Origin: HO2-45-11b sp964450915 | GTDB lineage: Bacteria; Patescibacteriota; Andersenbacteria; UBA10190 | Length of the DNA stretch: 59,976 nt | Direction: 5' to 3' | Assembly: GCA_964450915.1 (NCBI GenBank) | Contig: CAYVFG010000004.1 | Span: 1 to 59,976, forward strand | Shown: one piece after another, positions 32,582 through 40,840 of the stretch | Numbering within the stretch: the first letter of the stretch is position 1 | Layout of the letters: every line of letters starts with the position of its first letter | Notes under the pieces: generated by a model | The model's database searches: none | Told to the model about the DNA's origin: nothing | What the model saw: only the letters and a program-made list of their open reading frames with translations | Translations under genes and position numbers: made by a program

Positions 32582-33353
32582 ATTTGTAATATACTCTATT
32601 GGGTATTCGTAAGTCAATATACTGCAATGTTTGCATCTCCTGGGCTGTTACGGTGTGCTCTAGGAGGCGTTTGAGGATATCGAGCTGATCGTCTGCTGAC
32701 CTGGTCGTATCCATGAGGAGCGTCCAATTTTTATCCAGCAGAAAATGAGCCTCTCGCGTTTCCAGCGAAGGGATCTGTATCTCAACTACCTGCGCATTTG
32801 CTGCATCCGGCAGTTTTTTGAGAGTTTCGGCAATGAACGAAATAAATTGGTCATCTACCGCCCTAGCTCCAAGGGTTACCTTGGCATTTTGATCAGAGGT
32901 TTTTACTACTGGCAAGACTATTCCGGGTAATGCATCCAATGACGCTTCTTCGTATGCTATTCCCTGATTGTCCAGGAAATAGTATGTCCCTCCAGATAGA
33001 AGAAGCAGCACGGGAGTTTTTTCTTGAATGACGACTTTTATAGTGCCCGGCAGCTTGCGAATGATATGAGCATCTTTTACTTGCGGAACTTTTTGCAGAA
33101 TTTCTCGTTCGGTTGGTTTTGTTTGCGCAAATAATATATTCTGACCAATGATCTTTTCTGCAATTGCGCGGACTGCGATTTCCGTGTTCGGTTTTGCGTC
33201 GACTATGGTAACGGTGGTGATGGAAAATGTTTTAGTGAAAAATAGTAGCCAGATAAACAAGACGGCCGGGACAATAACAAGCAGTGCGAGAAATGCAACA
33301 GACGACCAATCCATTAATTTGCGGAGCAATACGCGCCATCGAACGCTATTCAT
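32565..33353 (-). CDS. ftsQ: FtsQ-like cell division protein
   Basis: 262 residues. Short cytoplasmic N-terminus, one TM helix (about 18-40), then the POTRA domain (FSITTVTIVDAKPNTEIAVR ... VPQVKDAHIIRKLPGTIKVV) and the FtsQ beta domain with EKTPVLLLL and YYFLDNQGIAYEEA. It recruits septal machinery with FtsB. Co-oriented with serS and lysS, 4 nt downstream of serS. Its last codons overlap the leader of the structured RNA, and the RNA promoter lies inside its 3' end. Confidence 0.9.
   Translation of the reverse strand: MNSVRWRVLLRKLMDWSSVAFLALLVIVPAVLFIWLLFFTKTFSITTVTIVDAKPNTEIAVRAIAEKIIGQNILFAQTKPTEREILQKVPQVKDAHIIRKLPGTIKVVIQEKTPVLLLLSGGTYYFLDNQGIAYEEASLDALPGIVLPVVKTSDQNAKVTLGARAVDDQFISFIAETLKKLPDAANAQVVEIQIPSLETREAHFLLDKNWTLLMDTTRSADDQLDILKRLLEHTVTAQEMQTLQYIDLRIPNRVYYKSSVSS
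32588..32617 (-). promoter_or_regulatory. Promoter of the structured RNA, TTGACT-18-TATATT
   Basis: TTGACT (complement of 32612-32617) and TATATT (complement of 32588-32593), predicted start near 32581. It is embedded in the ftsQ 3' coding region. Confidence 0.65.
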
Positions 33354-33357
33354 CTCT

Positions 33358-34626
33358 TTATTCTACCGCAGGAGCAAGCTTTTGAAACGGAAGGTATGGA
33401 TGCAGGCATGCTGGGAGTGTTACGGAGCCGTCTGTTTGCTGATGGTTTTCAATAAGGGCGATAAGTAATCGAGAGAGCGCAACTGCGGTGCCGTTGAGCA
33501 TGTGCACTTTTTGCATGTCGCCCTGTTCTGTTTTGTAGCGGATATTCAATCTTCTTGATTGATAGTCTGTCGTGTTGCTCGTTGAATGGGTTTCTCGATA
33601 TTTCTGTTCGCTCGGGATCCATGTTTCAATGTCGTATGTTTTTGCGGATGGTCCGCCCAAGTCGCCTGCCGCCAGCCTGATAACTCGATACGGAAGCTCA
33701 AGAGAGTCCATAATTGCTCGTTGCTGTGTCAATAAGAATTGATGTTCCTCCTCAGATTTTTCCGGAGTCGTAATGCTGAACATTTCTACTTTATCGAATT
33801 GGTGTAATCGTAAAATTCCTTTTACGTCCTTGCCATGGCTCCCCGCTTCTCTTCGGAAACACGGGGTAAACGATGCATAGCGAAGCGGCAATGTTTTGCC
33901 ATCCAATATTTCGTTCATGTGCATGGCGCCAAGAGACTGTTCGCTGGTACCAACTAAATATAAATCATCTTGTGTTTTGTATACCTCATCTCCTGCTTGG
34001 TCTAAGTAGCCCATTCCAGACATCGCGTGTTGGTTGAGTAATACAGGGGGAATAACCTGGGTGAACCTTTGCTTGGAAAGCATGTCCATGACGTAGCTTG
34101 CAATGCCTAATTCTAGTCGCGCTAAATCGCCCGATAGATACGTAAAGCGCGCTCCTGCAACCTTAGAGCCTCGTTCCATATCGATTCTGCTCCCCATTAA
34201 ATCGGTGTAGTTTTTTGGTGTTGCAGACATGTCTTGAACTTGCACATCGCTTTTTGCAATTTCAATGGCGTCATCTTCTCCGCCTTCTTGAACGTCAGGA
34301 AGTGGAATGTTGGGGATTTTAGACCACGCGATATCTCGTTCCTGGGATAATTGAGTTAGTGTTTCAGTTGCTTTTTTTTGTTCAGCATCAACTTTCTTCA
34401 TATCGCTTAAAATCACCGACTTCTGTTCCGCTGATGCTTTCATGATCTCTTTGCTCGCCTCGTTTTTTCTTGCGCGTAATTGCTCAACTGTGTCTGCAAG
34501 TTCGCGCCATTGCTCGTCGAGTTTTAGCAGGTTGTGAACCACTTCAAGTGCTACTCCTCGTTTCTCGAGTGCTTGTATAGCTGTGTTGCGCGTTGTCTCA
34601 TTTCGTAATAACCCGATATCGATCAT
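33358..34626 (-). CDS. serS: Seryl-tRNA synthetase
   Basis: 422 residues, class II. An N-terminal long coiled-coil arm (about 25-105, ERGVALEVVHN... to WSKIPNIPLPDV) binds the tRNA-Ser variable arm. Motif 2 is CFRREAGSHGKDVKGILRLH, motif 3 is NGTAVALSRLLIALIENHQ. The ATG overlaps the lysS stop as ATGA, so serS is translated with lysS. Confidence 0.97.
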   Translation of the reverse strand: MIDIGLLRNETTRNTAIQALEKRGVALEVVHNLLKLDEQWRELADTVEQLRARKNEASKEIMKASAEQKSVILSDMKKVDAEQKKATETLTQLSQERDIAWSKIPNIPLPDVQEGGEDDAIEIAKSDVQVQDMSATPKNYTDLMGSRIDMERGSKVAGARFTYLSGDLARLELGIASYVMDMLSKQRFTQVIPPVLLNQHAMSGMGYLDQAGDEVYKTQDDLYLVGTSEQSLGAMHMNEILDGKTLPLRYASFTPCFRREAGSHGKDVKGILRLHQFDKVEMFSITTPEKSEEEHQFLLTQQRAIMDSLELPYRVIRLAAGDLGGPSAKTYDIETWIPSEQKYRETHSTSNTTDYQSRRLNIRYKTEQGDMQKVHMLNGTAVALSRLLIALIENHQQTDGSVTLPACLHPYLPFQKLAPAVE

Positions 34627-36098
34627 AGCGTTTCTTCCTCTTTTAATAACGGAAACAAAATAATATCTCGCAAGTGCGTTGAGTTTGTTAGAAGCATAAC
34701 TAAGCGATCAATTCCTAATCCAAAGCCTGCAGCCGGGGGCATGCCGTATTCCAGTGCGCGCAAGTACGATTCATCGATTGCATGCGCTTCGATATCGCCC
34801 TTGTCGCGCTCCGCTTGCTGCTCCATAAAGCGTTCTCGTTGTTCAATCGGGTCGTTTAATTCAGAATATGCTTTTACTAATTCCATGCCGGCAACAACCA
34901 ACTGGAACATTTCTGCGATATTCGGATTGCTCGCCTTTTTCTTTGCAAGCGGAACAAGTTCGACAGGATAGTCGTACAAAATAGTAGGCTCAATCAACGT
35001 TGGTCGAACAATCTCTTTGTACAATTCGTCTACTAATTTCCCGTAGTTATCTACATCAGGAGCTTTGATTCCGTGTTTCTTAAACGCAGCCTTATATACT
35101 GCCGGGTCTTTTTCCGTAAGTACGTCGATGCCGGTGCGCTCTTTAATCAACTCCGTATACGAATATCTTTTAAATGGTGGCTTGAACGATATGACGCTAT
35201 CGACTCTCGGAAGGTCATATGATCCGTTGATAGTAAGTACTGCGTTGGAAAGGAGATCCTCGGCCATATCCATCAAATCCTCGTAGTCCGCATATGCCCA
35301 GTAGAATTCAAGCATGGTGAATTCCGGGTTATGGGATTTGTCCACTCCTTCGTTTCTGAAGTTTTTTCCAATTTCAAATACTTTTTCAAATCCGCCGACT
35401 AATAATCTTTTTAAATACAGCTCCGGAGCAATGCGCAAAAACAAATCTGCATCAAGCGCATTGTGATGCGTAGAAAATGGCGCAGCCAGTGTCCCGCCCG
35501 GGATGGGTTGTAACATGGGAGTTTCTACTTCCATAAATCCTTTGCTTTCTAAATATGAGCGAACAAACGAAAGCGTCTTCGATCGTTTGCGCGCAGTTTC
35601 TTTTGTGTCCGGATTGGTAAGCAAGTCTAATTCTCGTTGTCGGGATTTAAGCTCGATATCTTTTAATCCGAACCACGTGCTTGGAATCGGGCGGATTGCT
35701 TTGCTTGCCATTGAGCATTCGGTGACGAGGACCGTTTTTTCTCCACGCTTGCTTAATACGGGAATGCCAATTGCCTGGATGAAGTCTCCTGAGTCATACT
35801 CCGATAATTCTTTAAAACGATCACCTAATTTTTCCTCAGTAAATTGCAGCTGCATCTTTCCGCCATCGTCGATAATGTCTACGAATGCAATACTTCCATG
35901 GGATCGGATTGCTGAGATGCGGCCTAGTAAAACCAGCGCCTCGCCATCTTTCATTTTTTCTTCAAATTGCTCTGTCAGCTCGGATAACGTCATGCTTCGG
36001 CGCACTTCCGCAGGATATGCCGGTTTTCCGGAAGCCAAAAGCTCCTCGCGCTTTTTAGCGCGCAGCGCCCTCATTTCTTCCAATCGTTCTTCTGCCAT
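34623..36098 (-). CDS. lysS: Lysyl-tRNA synthetase (class II)
   Basis: 491 residues. N-terminal OB-fold anticodon domain (about 55-140, VLLGRISAIRSHGSIAFVDI), then the class II core: FMEVETPMLQPIPGGTLAAP (motif 1), KVFEIGKNFRNEGVDKSHNP (motif 2) and AAGFGLGIDRLVMLLTNS (motif 3). It heads the lysS-serS-ftsQ operon. TACACT lies 7 nt before the ATG (leaderless). Confidence 0.97.
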   Translation of the reverse strand: MAEERLEEMRALRAKKREELLASGKPAYPAEVRRSMTLSELTEQFEEKMKDGEALVLLGRISAIRSHGSIAFVDIIDDGGKMQLQFTEEKLGDRFKELSEYDSGDFIQAIGIPVLSKRGEKTVLVTECSMASKAIRPIPSTWFGLKDIELKSRQRELDLLTNPDTKETARKRSKTLSFVRSYLESKGFMEVETPMLQPIPGGTLAAPFSTHHNALDADLFLRIAPELYLKRLLVGGFEKVFEIGKNFRNEGVDKSHNPEFTMLEFYWAYADYEDLMDMAEDLLSNAVLTINGSYDLPRVDSVISFKPPFKRYSYTELIKERTGIDVLTEKDPAVYKAAFKKHGIKAPDVDNYGKLVDELYKEIVRPTLIEPTILYDYPVELVPLAKKKASNPNIAEMFQLVVAGMELVKAYSELNDPIEQRERFMEQQAERDKGDIEAHAIDESYLRALEYGMPPAAGFGLGIDRLVMLLTNSTHLRDIILFPLLKEEETL

Positions 36099-36105
36099 GC
36101 TGTAT

Positions 36106-36111
36106 AGTGTA
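36106..36111 (-). promoter_or_regulatory. -10 box TACACT of lysS (leaderless type)
   Basis: TACACT-ATACAGC-ATG, gap 7 nt. Confidence 0.5.
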
Positions 36112-36152
36112 CGGAATATATATAAAAACTGGAATAGGTAGGCTGAAAAACA

Positions 36153-36180
36153 AAGAATCCCCGCTTTTGCGGGGATTCTT
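36153..36180 (-). terminator. Intrinsic terminator of greA
   Basis: AAGAATCCCCGC and GCGGGGATTCTT are exact inverted copies over AAAA, followed on the minus strand by TGTTTTTC. Confidence 0.92.
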
Positions 36181-36187
36181 GCTGCTA

Positions 36188-36643
36188 CTAGCTAATTTTT
36201 TTGACGACGCACTCCTTGTTGCCTGCAGGAGTCGGGATATGGATAGTTTCTCCAACCTTTGCTCCCATAAGCGCTTCCCCCATCGGAGACTCGTTGCTGA
36301 TTTTGCCCTGCATAGGATTTGCTTCGTTTGACCCTACGATCATGAATTCTTTCTCTGTTCCTTGCCAGTCGAGCAATACCGTATTGCCGATGCCGACAGC
36401 ATCTGTTTTGTGCTTTGCCACTACGTGCGCATTTTTTACCATCATCTCAAGCTCCGCAATTTCTTGCTCCATTCGGCTCTGTTCTTCTTTTGCGCTTTGG
36501 TATTCTGCGTTTTCTGAAAGATCGCCCTGTTCTTTTGCAGTATGAATCGCATCGGCAATCTCACGACGACGCACGGTCTTCATGAGATGTAATCGTTGCT
36601 GTAGTTCTGCCATTCCCTCTTTCGTTAAAAATTGGTCTTTCAT
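36188..36643 (-). CDS. greA: Transcription elongation factor GreA
   Basis: 151 residues. N-terminal coiled coil (about 1-75) with the tip acidic residues in EQGDLSENAEYQSAKEEQSR, and the C-terminal FKBP-like domain with ISNESPMGEALMGAKVGETI. It rescues backtracked RNA polymerase by stimulating transcript cleavage. It has a full promoter (TTGACC-16-TACACT) with a leader of about 20 nt and a strong terminator, unlike most housekeeping genes here. Confidence 0.96.
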   Translation of the reverse strand: MKDQFLTKEGMAELQQRLHLMKTVRRREIADAIHTAKEQGDLSENAEYQSAKEEQSRMEQEIAELEMMVKNAHVVAKHKTDAVGIGNTVLLDWQGTEKEFMIVGSNEANPMQGKISNESPMGEALMGAKVGETIHIPTPAGNKECVVKKIS

Positions 36644-36669
36644 AAATATATTAATAGTAATGTTGGACT

Positions 36670-36697
36670 AGTGTAGCGAATCTGCGCTATAGGTCAA
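36670..36697 (-). promoter_or_regulatory. Promoter of greA, TTGACC-16-TACACT
   Basis: TTGACC (complement of 36692-36697) and TACACT (complement of 36670-36675), between mrdA and greA. Confidence 0.65.
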
Positions 36698-36723
36698 GAC
36701 CCGTTTGTTCACAATTTGTCACG

Positions 36724-38538
36724 CTATTTTGACAGGTCATGCTCGTAGATCCACTGCCAAACCTCCCTCGCAATCGGCACCGCAACCACGTCGCCGCCTC
36801 CCCCTTGCTCTATGAGGACTGTGACTGCGAACTTTGGATTTCCGTACGGGCCAAAACTGGTAAACCAGGCATGAGTTTTATCGGATCCGTCGATTTGAGC
36901 AGTCCCTGTTTTGCCGGCAATTGGGATTGGCAGAGTATTAAGAGATTTTGCCGAACCATCTGTAATCGTCTCTCTCATGCCTTCTTGGACAATGCGAACG
37001 TTGCTTGGGCTGACGGGGATTGCATGTTTTTTAGGATTGCCCTGTACGAGATGCGGTTGGTACCATGTTGTTCCATTCGCGATTGATGCGATGCCGGCCG
37101 TCATTTGAAGCGGGGTGACCAGTACGCCTCCCTGTCCAATTCCCATATGGTACGTGTCCCCGATATACCAAGGCTGTCCCGTAGTGGTGAGTTTCCACTG
37201 CGGCGTGGGGAGGAACCCCGGCGCTTCGCTTGGCAGATCGATCCCGGTGTCATTATCAAAACCGAACTGCTTGAGGTATGTGTCCGATTTATCGACCCCT
37301 AATCCGCCTTGGCCGTTCAGCCCGCCGGCAACCATATAAAAGAATGTATTTACTGAATTTGCTATCGCTTTCTTTACGTCGGTGACTCCGTGCCCTCCGG
37401 ATTTCCAGTCTAGAAAGTGGTATGATCCGACCGTGATTCCGCCCACGGAATTTACGGTAGTATTTTCCGTAATAATGCCTTCCTGCAACCCTGCGCTTGC
37501 AAGGAATGGTTTGATTGTCGAGCCGGGAGGATACGCGCCATTAACGGCTCTGTTGAATAACGGCATTTGCTTGTCGTTGAAGTACTTGGTTGTGTTGTTG
37601 CGCAGAAATGGTTGCGAAAAAGAATTCGGATCGTACGATGGGTAACTTACAAGGCTTTGAACTTCGCCATTCGTTGTGTCCATGACAACTACCGCCCCCC
37701 GCATCGGCCCATCTCCTGCTTTTTGGTCTTTTGCATCAAGATCGGACATGAGTCCATAGATGAATTTTTGCAATTCAGCGTCGATAGTAAGCGTTAAATC
37801 TTCTCCTGCAACGGCAGGTTTTTGCCCCAAATCTGTTTGCTGTTTTCCCGCAGCATTTACTTCCGTATATGTGAGTCCGTGTTCTCCGCGAAGGGCTGCG
37901 TCGTATTGCAGCTCGATGCCCTGTTTTCCAGTAGTGTCTGTTGCAACAAGGTTTTGGTTTGAAGCGAGCTGCTCGGCTGTTACGGGATTTGTGTATCCTA
38001 AAATATGGGCAAGGACTTCTGAATACAAGTACTTGCGCACAAGGGATGACTCTAGTGACGTGCCTGCGAGATTGGTTTTATTTTGCTCCAGCTTAAGCAC
38101 CGTGTCATGATCAAGCGCTTTTGCAATGAGCGTTTCTTGGCCGGTTTTTCGCGATCGATCAAGCGCTGTTCTAATGTGGTCGGGGGAAATGTTCGGAAGA
38201 AGCGACGTGAGGTTGTCGAGCAAGTATGATTCGTTCGCAACAGTTGGAAGTTGGTTTGGTTTAAATACTAAGTCCGTACTAGAAACATTTTCTACCAGCT
38301 GCGTATGATTGCGATCGTAAATAATTCCCCTCGGTGCGGGAAGGATGACGCTGTCTACCCGATTATGTTCTGCTTGCGAGCGAAACGATGATCCCTTAAC
38401 AATTTGCAGGTATCCTCCCCTTGTTGCAACAACGAGCAGGATGCATACAAGGATAATAGAAAGTGCGCCAAATCTTCTGGTAGCAGCTTTGGGCCGGAGA
38501 TTCGGCTCCTCGATGATATCGGATGTATGTAGGTTCAT
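36724..38538 (-). CDS. mrdA: Penicillin-binding protein 2 (elongation transpeptidase)
   Basis: 604 residues. N-terminal TM helix (about 23-45), dimerisation/pedestal domain (LPAPRGIIYDRN at about 66-77) and transpeptidase domain with PPGSTIKPF (S340-K343), SVN (395-397) and KTGTAQ (543-548). It cross-links lateral-wall peptidoglycan with RodA. It is the last gene of mreB-mreC-mreD-mrdA, coupled to mreD by an ATGA overlap. RodA is not in the window. Confidence 0.95.
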   Translation of the reverse strand: MNLHTSDIIEEPNLRPKAATRRFGALSIILVCILLVVATRGGYLQIVKGSSFRSQAEHNRVDSVILPAPRGIIYDRNHTQLVENVSSTDLVFKPNQLPTVANESYLLDNLTSLLPNISPDHIRTALDRSRKTGQETLIAKALDHDTVLKLEQNKTNLAGTSLESSLVRKYLYSEVLAHILGYTNPVTAEQLASNQNLVATDTTGKQGIELQYDAALRGEHGLTYTEVNAAGKQQTDLGQKPAVAGEDLTLTIDAELQKFIYGLMSDLDAKDQKAGDGPMRGAVVVMDTTNGEVQSLVSYPSYDPNSFSQPFLRNNTTKYFNDKQMPLFNRAVNGAYPPGSTIKPFLASAGLQEGIITENTTVNSVGGITVGSYHFLDWKSGGHGVTDVKKAIANSVNTFFYMVAGGLNGQGGLGVDKSDTYLKQFGFDNDTGIDLPSEAPGFLPTPQWKLTTTGQPWYIGDTYHMGIGQGGVLVTPLQMTAGIASIANGTTWYQPHLVQGNPKKHAIPVSPSNVRIVQEGMRETITDGSAKSLNTLPIPIAGKTGTAQIDGSDKTHAWFTSFGPYGNPKFAVTVLIEQGGGGDVVAVPIAREVWQWIYEHDLSK

Positions 38539-39005
38539 AGGCGCGAAGTGTGCTCATGAAATACAGCGGTGATGATGTACGTAATAATGCTGGTGCATGC
38601 CAATTGAATTCCAATAATACCGAAAGGAATGCTGTGCAGTGCGGGTACATGGAATCCCGTTTTTGCGATAACGATCGCAATGATTTGCAGCGTAACGCAT
38701 AGAAACGTCGTAAAGAAGAATTTCCATGTAATGCCTGGTTCCGGATTTCTCATAAGCCATTGCACGAAAAACGGTATGGCAAACAAGACGACTATGCTTC
38801 CGAATATGAGAGTAGAAATAAGTTCGCACACAATTGCCGCAATTGCAATAATGACGACAGGCGCCGGAGAGATTGTTGCAAGCAAGAATGAAATACCGAG
38901 CGGTGCAAGAAAGATTGATGCGGTGTTGTATCTCAAGAAATGGTGCAGCGCAAACATGCAGGCAATTGCAACGATTACGGCAAGAAACTGTCGTACGGGC
39001 ATCAT
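38535..39005 (-). CDS. mreD: MreD-like rod-shape protein
   Basis: 156 residues, about five TM helices and little polar sequence, which is typical of MreD. Identification rests mainly on its position between mreC and mrdA, with overlaps on both sides, and on size. The sequence itself is too hydrophobic to be decisive. Confidence 0.75.
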   Translation of the reverse strand: MMPVRQFLAVIVAIACMFALHHFLRYNTASIFLAPLGISFLLATISPAPVVIIAIAAIVCELISTLIFGSIVVLFAIPFFVQWLMRNPEPGITWKFFFTTFLCVTLQIIAIVIAKTGFHVPALHSIPFGIIGIQLACTSIITYIITAVFHEHTSRL

Positions 39006-39766
39006 TTTGGAGCAAGTACGGTTACGGCTTCAACGGTATCAGGATTATACGGAAGCTGAATGACTGCTTGCTGATATGCTTCATTTTCTGGCTTGCTAAT
39101 CGAAGAAATCGATCCGATCACAACGCCGTATGGAATTTGCGATCCGTTGCTCGTGGTGACCACGTTTTGCCCTATGGTAAGCGAAGCGTCTCGAGGAATT
39201 GTTCCCATATGTATCGATGTTTGAAACTGGCTGGTGACAAGTCCGCGAGCAGGAGTTGCGCCAGAATCGGTTACCACTGTTTCTGCCGTTATGGATGTTT
39301 TGGGGTGAAGGACAGTTTGTATGACTGCGGAATGAAGGGATACCTGTGATATAAACCCTACAAGCGCAGACCCGTTTACGACTACCACGTCATCCGACCC
39401 GACTCCCTCCTCTATGCCCTTATTAATAACGTATTCCGATTGGAGTGTGTCGATTGGGCGGCTGATTACATGTGCGGAAATTGCCTGCATTGCGTCAAAC
39501 GAAGGTGCGCGAAGTTGGGACCGCAGTCGATTGTAATCGACAAGTTCGCTCGTAAGACGAGTATTTTCTAGGGTAAGTTCCTTGATTTTATCGTTTTGGG
39601 ATTGCGATGTTGCGGGCTTGTTCAGGTGAAATACAGCGGTTGTTATTCCCACGATTTGATCCCATGTTCGGTTTCTGGCATGTTGCGCAATCGGAGTAAA
39701 CGATGCCAATATCGCAATAAGGATTATCGCGAGGATGCCCAATAGTAGCTTGTTTCGTTTCTTCAT
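39002..39766 (-). CDS. mreC: Rod-shape-determining protein MreC
   Basis: 254 residues. Cytoplasmic tip, TM helix (about 8-26), coiled coil (KIKELTLENTRLTSELVDYN, about 60-79) and two beta-barrel domains with VINKGIEEGVGSDDVVVVNG and GTIPRDASLTIGQNVVTTS. It links MreB filaments to PBP2 outside the membrane. 8 nt downstream of mreB; overlaps mreD. Confidence 0.93.
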   Translation of the reverse strand: MKKRNKLLLGILAIILIAILASFTPIAQHARNRTWDQIVGITTAVFHLNKPATSQSQNDKIKELTLENTRLTSELVDYNRLRSQLRAPSFDAMQAISAHVISRPIDTLQSEYVINKGIEEGVGSDDVVVVNGSALVGFISQVSLHSAVIQTVLHPKTSITAETVVTDSGATPARGLVTSQFQTSIHMGTIPRDASLTIGQNVVTTSNGSQIPYGVVIGSISSISKPENEAYQQAVIQLPYNPDTVEAVTVLAPK

Positions 39767-39774
39767 ACGTTTCT

Positions 39775-40833
39775 CTATTTAATTTTGGACCCATGAACGC
39801 TTGGGAGCAATACTTCTTGTACTGCCTCGATATCTTCTAATACTATACCAGTCCCGCGCACGACTGCAGTAAGCGGATCGTCCGTGATGTGGGTCCTGAT
39901 TTGAGTTGCGTCTGTAATAACGTCTGCCAGTCCTCGCAGAAGCGCTCCTCCCCCTGCTAAGTAAATGCCTTGTTCAATGATGTCAGATAATAGCTCTGGC
40001 GGGGTTTCCTCAATGCACGCTTTCACTGCATCAACAATAATAGAGATGGAGCGCTGCATCGCTTCTTTTGCCTGGATGCCGTTCATGATCACTTCTTTCG
40101 GGAGGCCTGTTACCAAATCTCGTCCGCGTATGGGGGCCTCGAGAATTTCCATCGTATCCATTGCTGACCCGATGCGGATTTTAATCTCCTCGGCAGTTCG
40201 CTCCCCGATCAGCATATTAAAATTATTGCGCGCGTATTGGATAATATTTTCATTTAATTCGTCTCCGGCAATGCGCAACGTTCTATTCGCAACGATTCCT
40301 CCTAGTGAAATAACGGAAATTTCGCTTGTTCCCCCGCCGATATCTACAATTATATTTCCTGTTGCTTCATGAATTGGAAGGCGCGATCCGATAGCAGCTG
40401 CCATGGATTCTTCGATTAAAAATACGGCTCGAGCCCCAGCGCGCAAGCTTGCCTCTTCAACGGCGCGCCGCTCTACTTCTGTTACGGACGATGGAATGCC
40501 GATCACTACTCGCGGGCGAGGCAAAAAGTGAAAACCGTCTTCATGCACTTTTTGAATGAAGTATGAAAGCATTTGCTCTGTTACTTCAAAATCGGAGATA
40601 ACTCCGTGGCGAAGTGGCCGAATGGCTACGATATGTGACGGCGTTTTGCCGACCATGCGTTGCGCTTCTTTTCCAATCGCGAGCACTTCGTTTGTTTTCT
40701 TATTCAATGCGACAACAGAAGGTTCGTTAATAACAACGCCTTTTCCGCGCACGTACACCAGCGTGTTTGCCGTCCCCAAGTCAATTCCGATATCTTGCGA
40801 GAATCGGCCAAAAAAGTTATTAACAAATCCCAT
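39775..40833 (-). CDS. mreB: Rod-shape-determining protein MreB
   Basis: 352 residues, actin fold: phosphate-1 loop IGIDLGTANTLVYVRGKG (about 16-33), VVIGIPSSVTEVERRAVEEA, phosphate-2 VDIGGGTSEISVISLGGI and the adenosine motif YLAGGGALLRGLADVI. It organises lateral peptidoglycan synthesis, implying a rod or elongated cell. It follows proS by 7 nt and heads the mre genes. Confidence 0.97.
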   Translation of the reverse strand: MGFVNNFFGRFSQDIGIDLGTANTLVYVRGKGVVINEPSVVALNKKTNEVLAIGKEAQRMVGKTPSHIVAIRPLRHGVISDFEVTEQMLSYFIQKVHEDGFHFLPRPRVVIGIPSSVTEVERRAVEEASLRAGARAVFLIEESMAAAIGSRLPIHEATGNIIVDIGGGTSEISVISLGGIVANRTLRIAGDELNENIIQYARNNFNMLIGERTAEEIKIRIGSAMDTMEILEAPIRGRDLVTGLPKEVIMNGIQAKEAMQRSISIIVDAVKACIEETPPELLSDIIEQGIYLAGGGALLRGLADVITDATQIRTHITDDPLTAVVRGTGIVLEDIEAVQEVLLPSVHGSKIK

Positions 40834-40840
40834 ACAGCGC

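Noticed and set aside
35503..36141. 212-aa plus-strand open frame over lysS
   Set aside because: Antisense to lysyl-tRNA synthetase motifs, without initiation signals.
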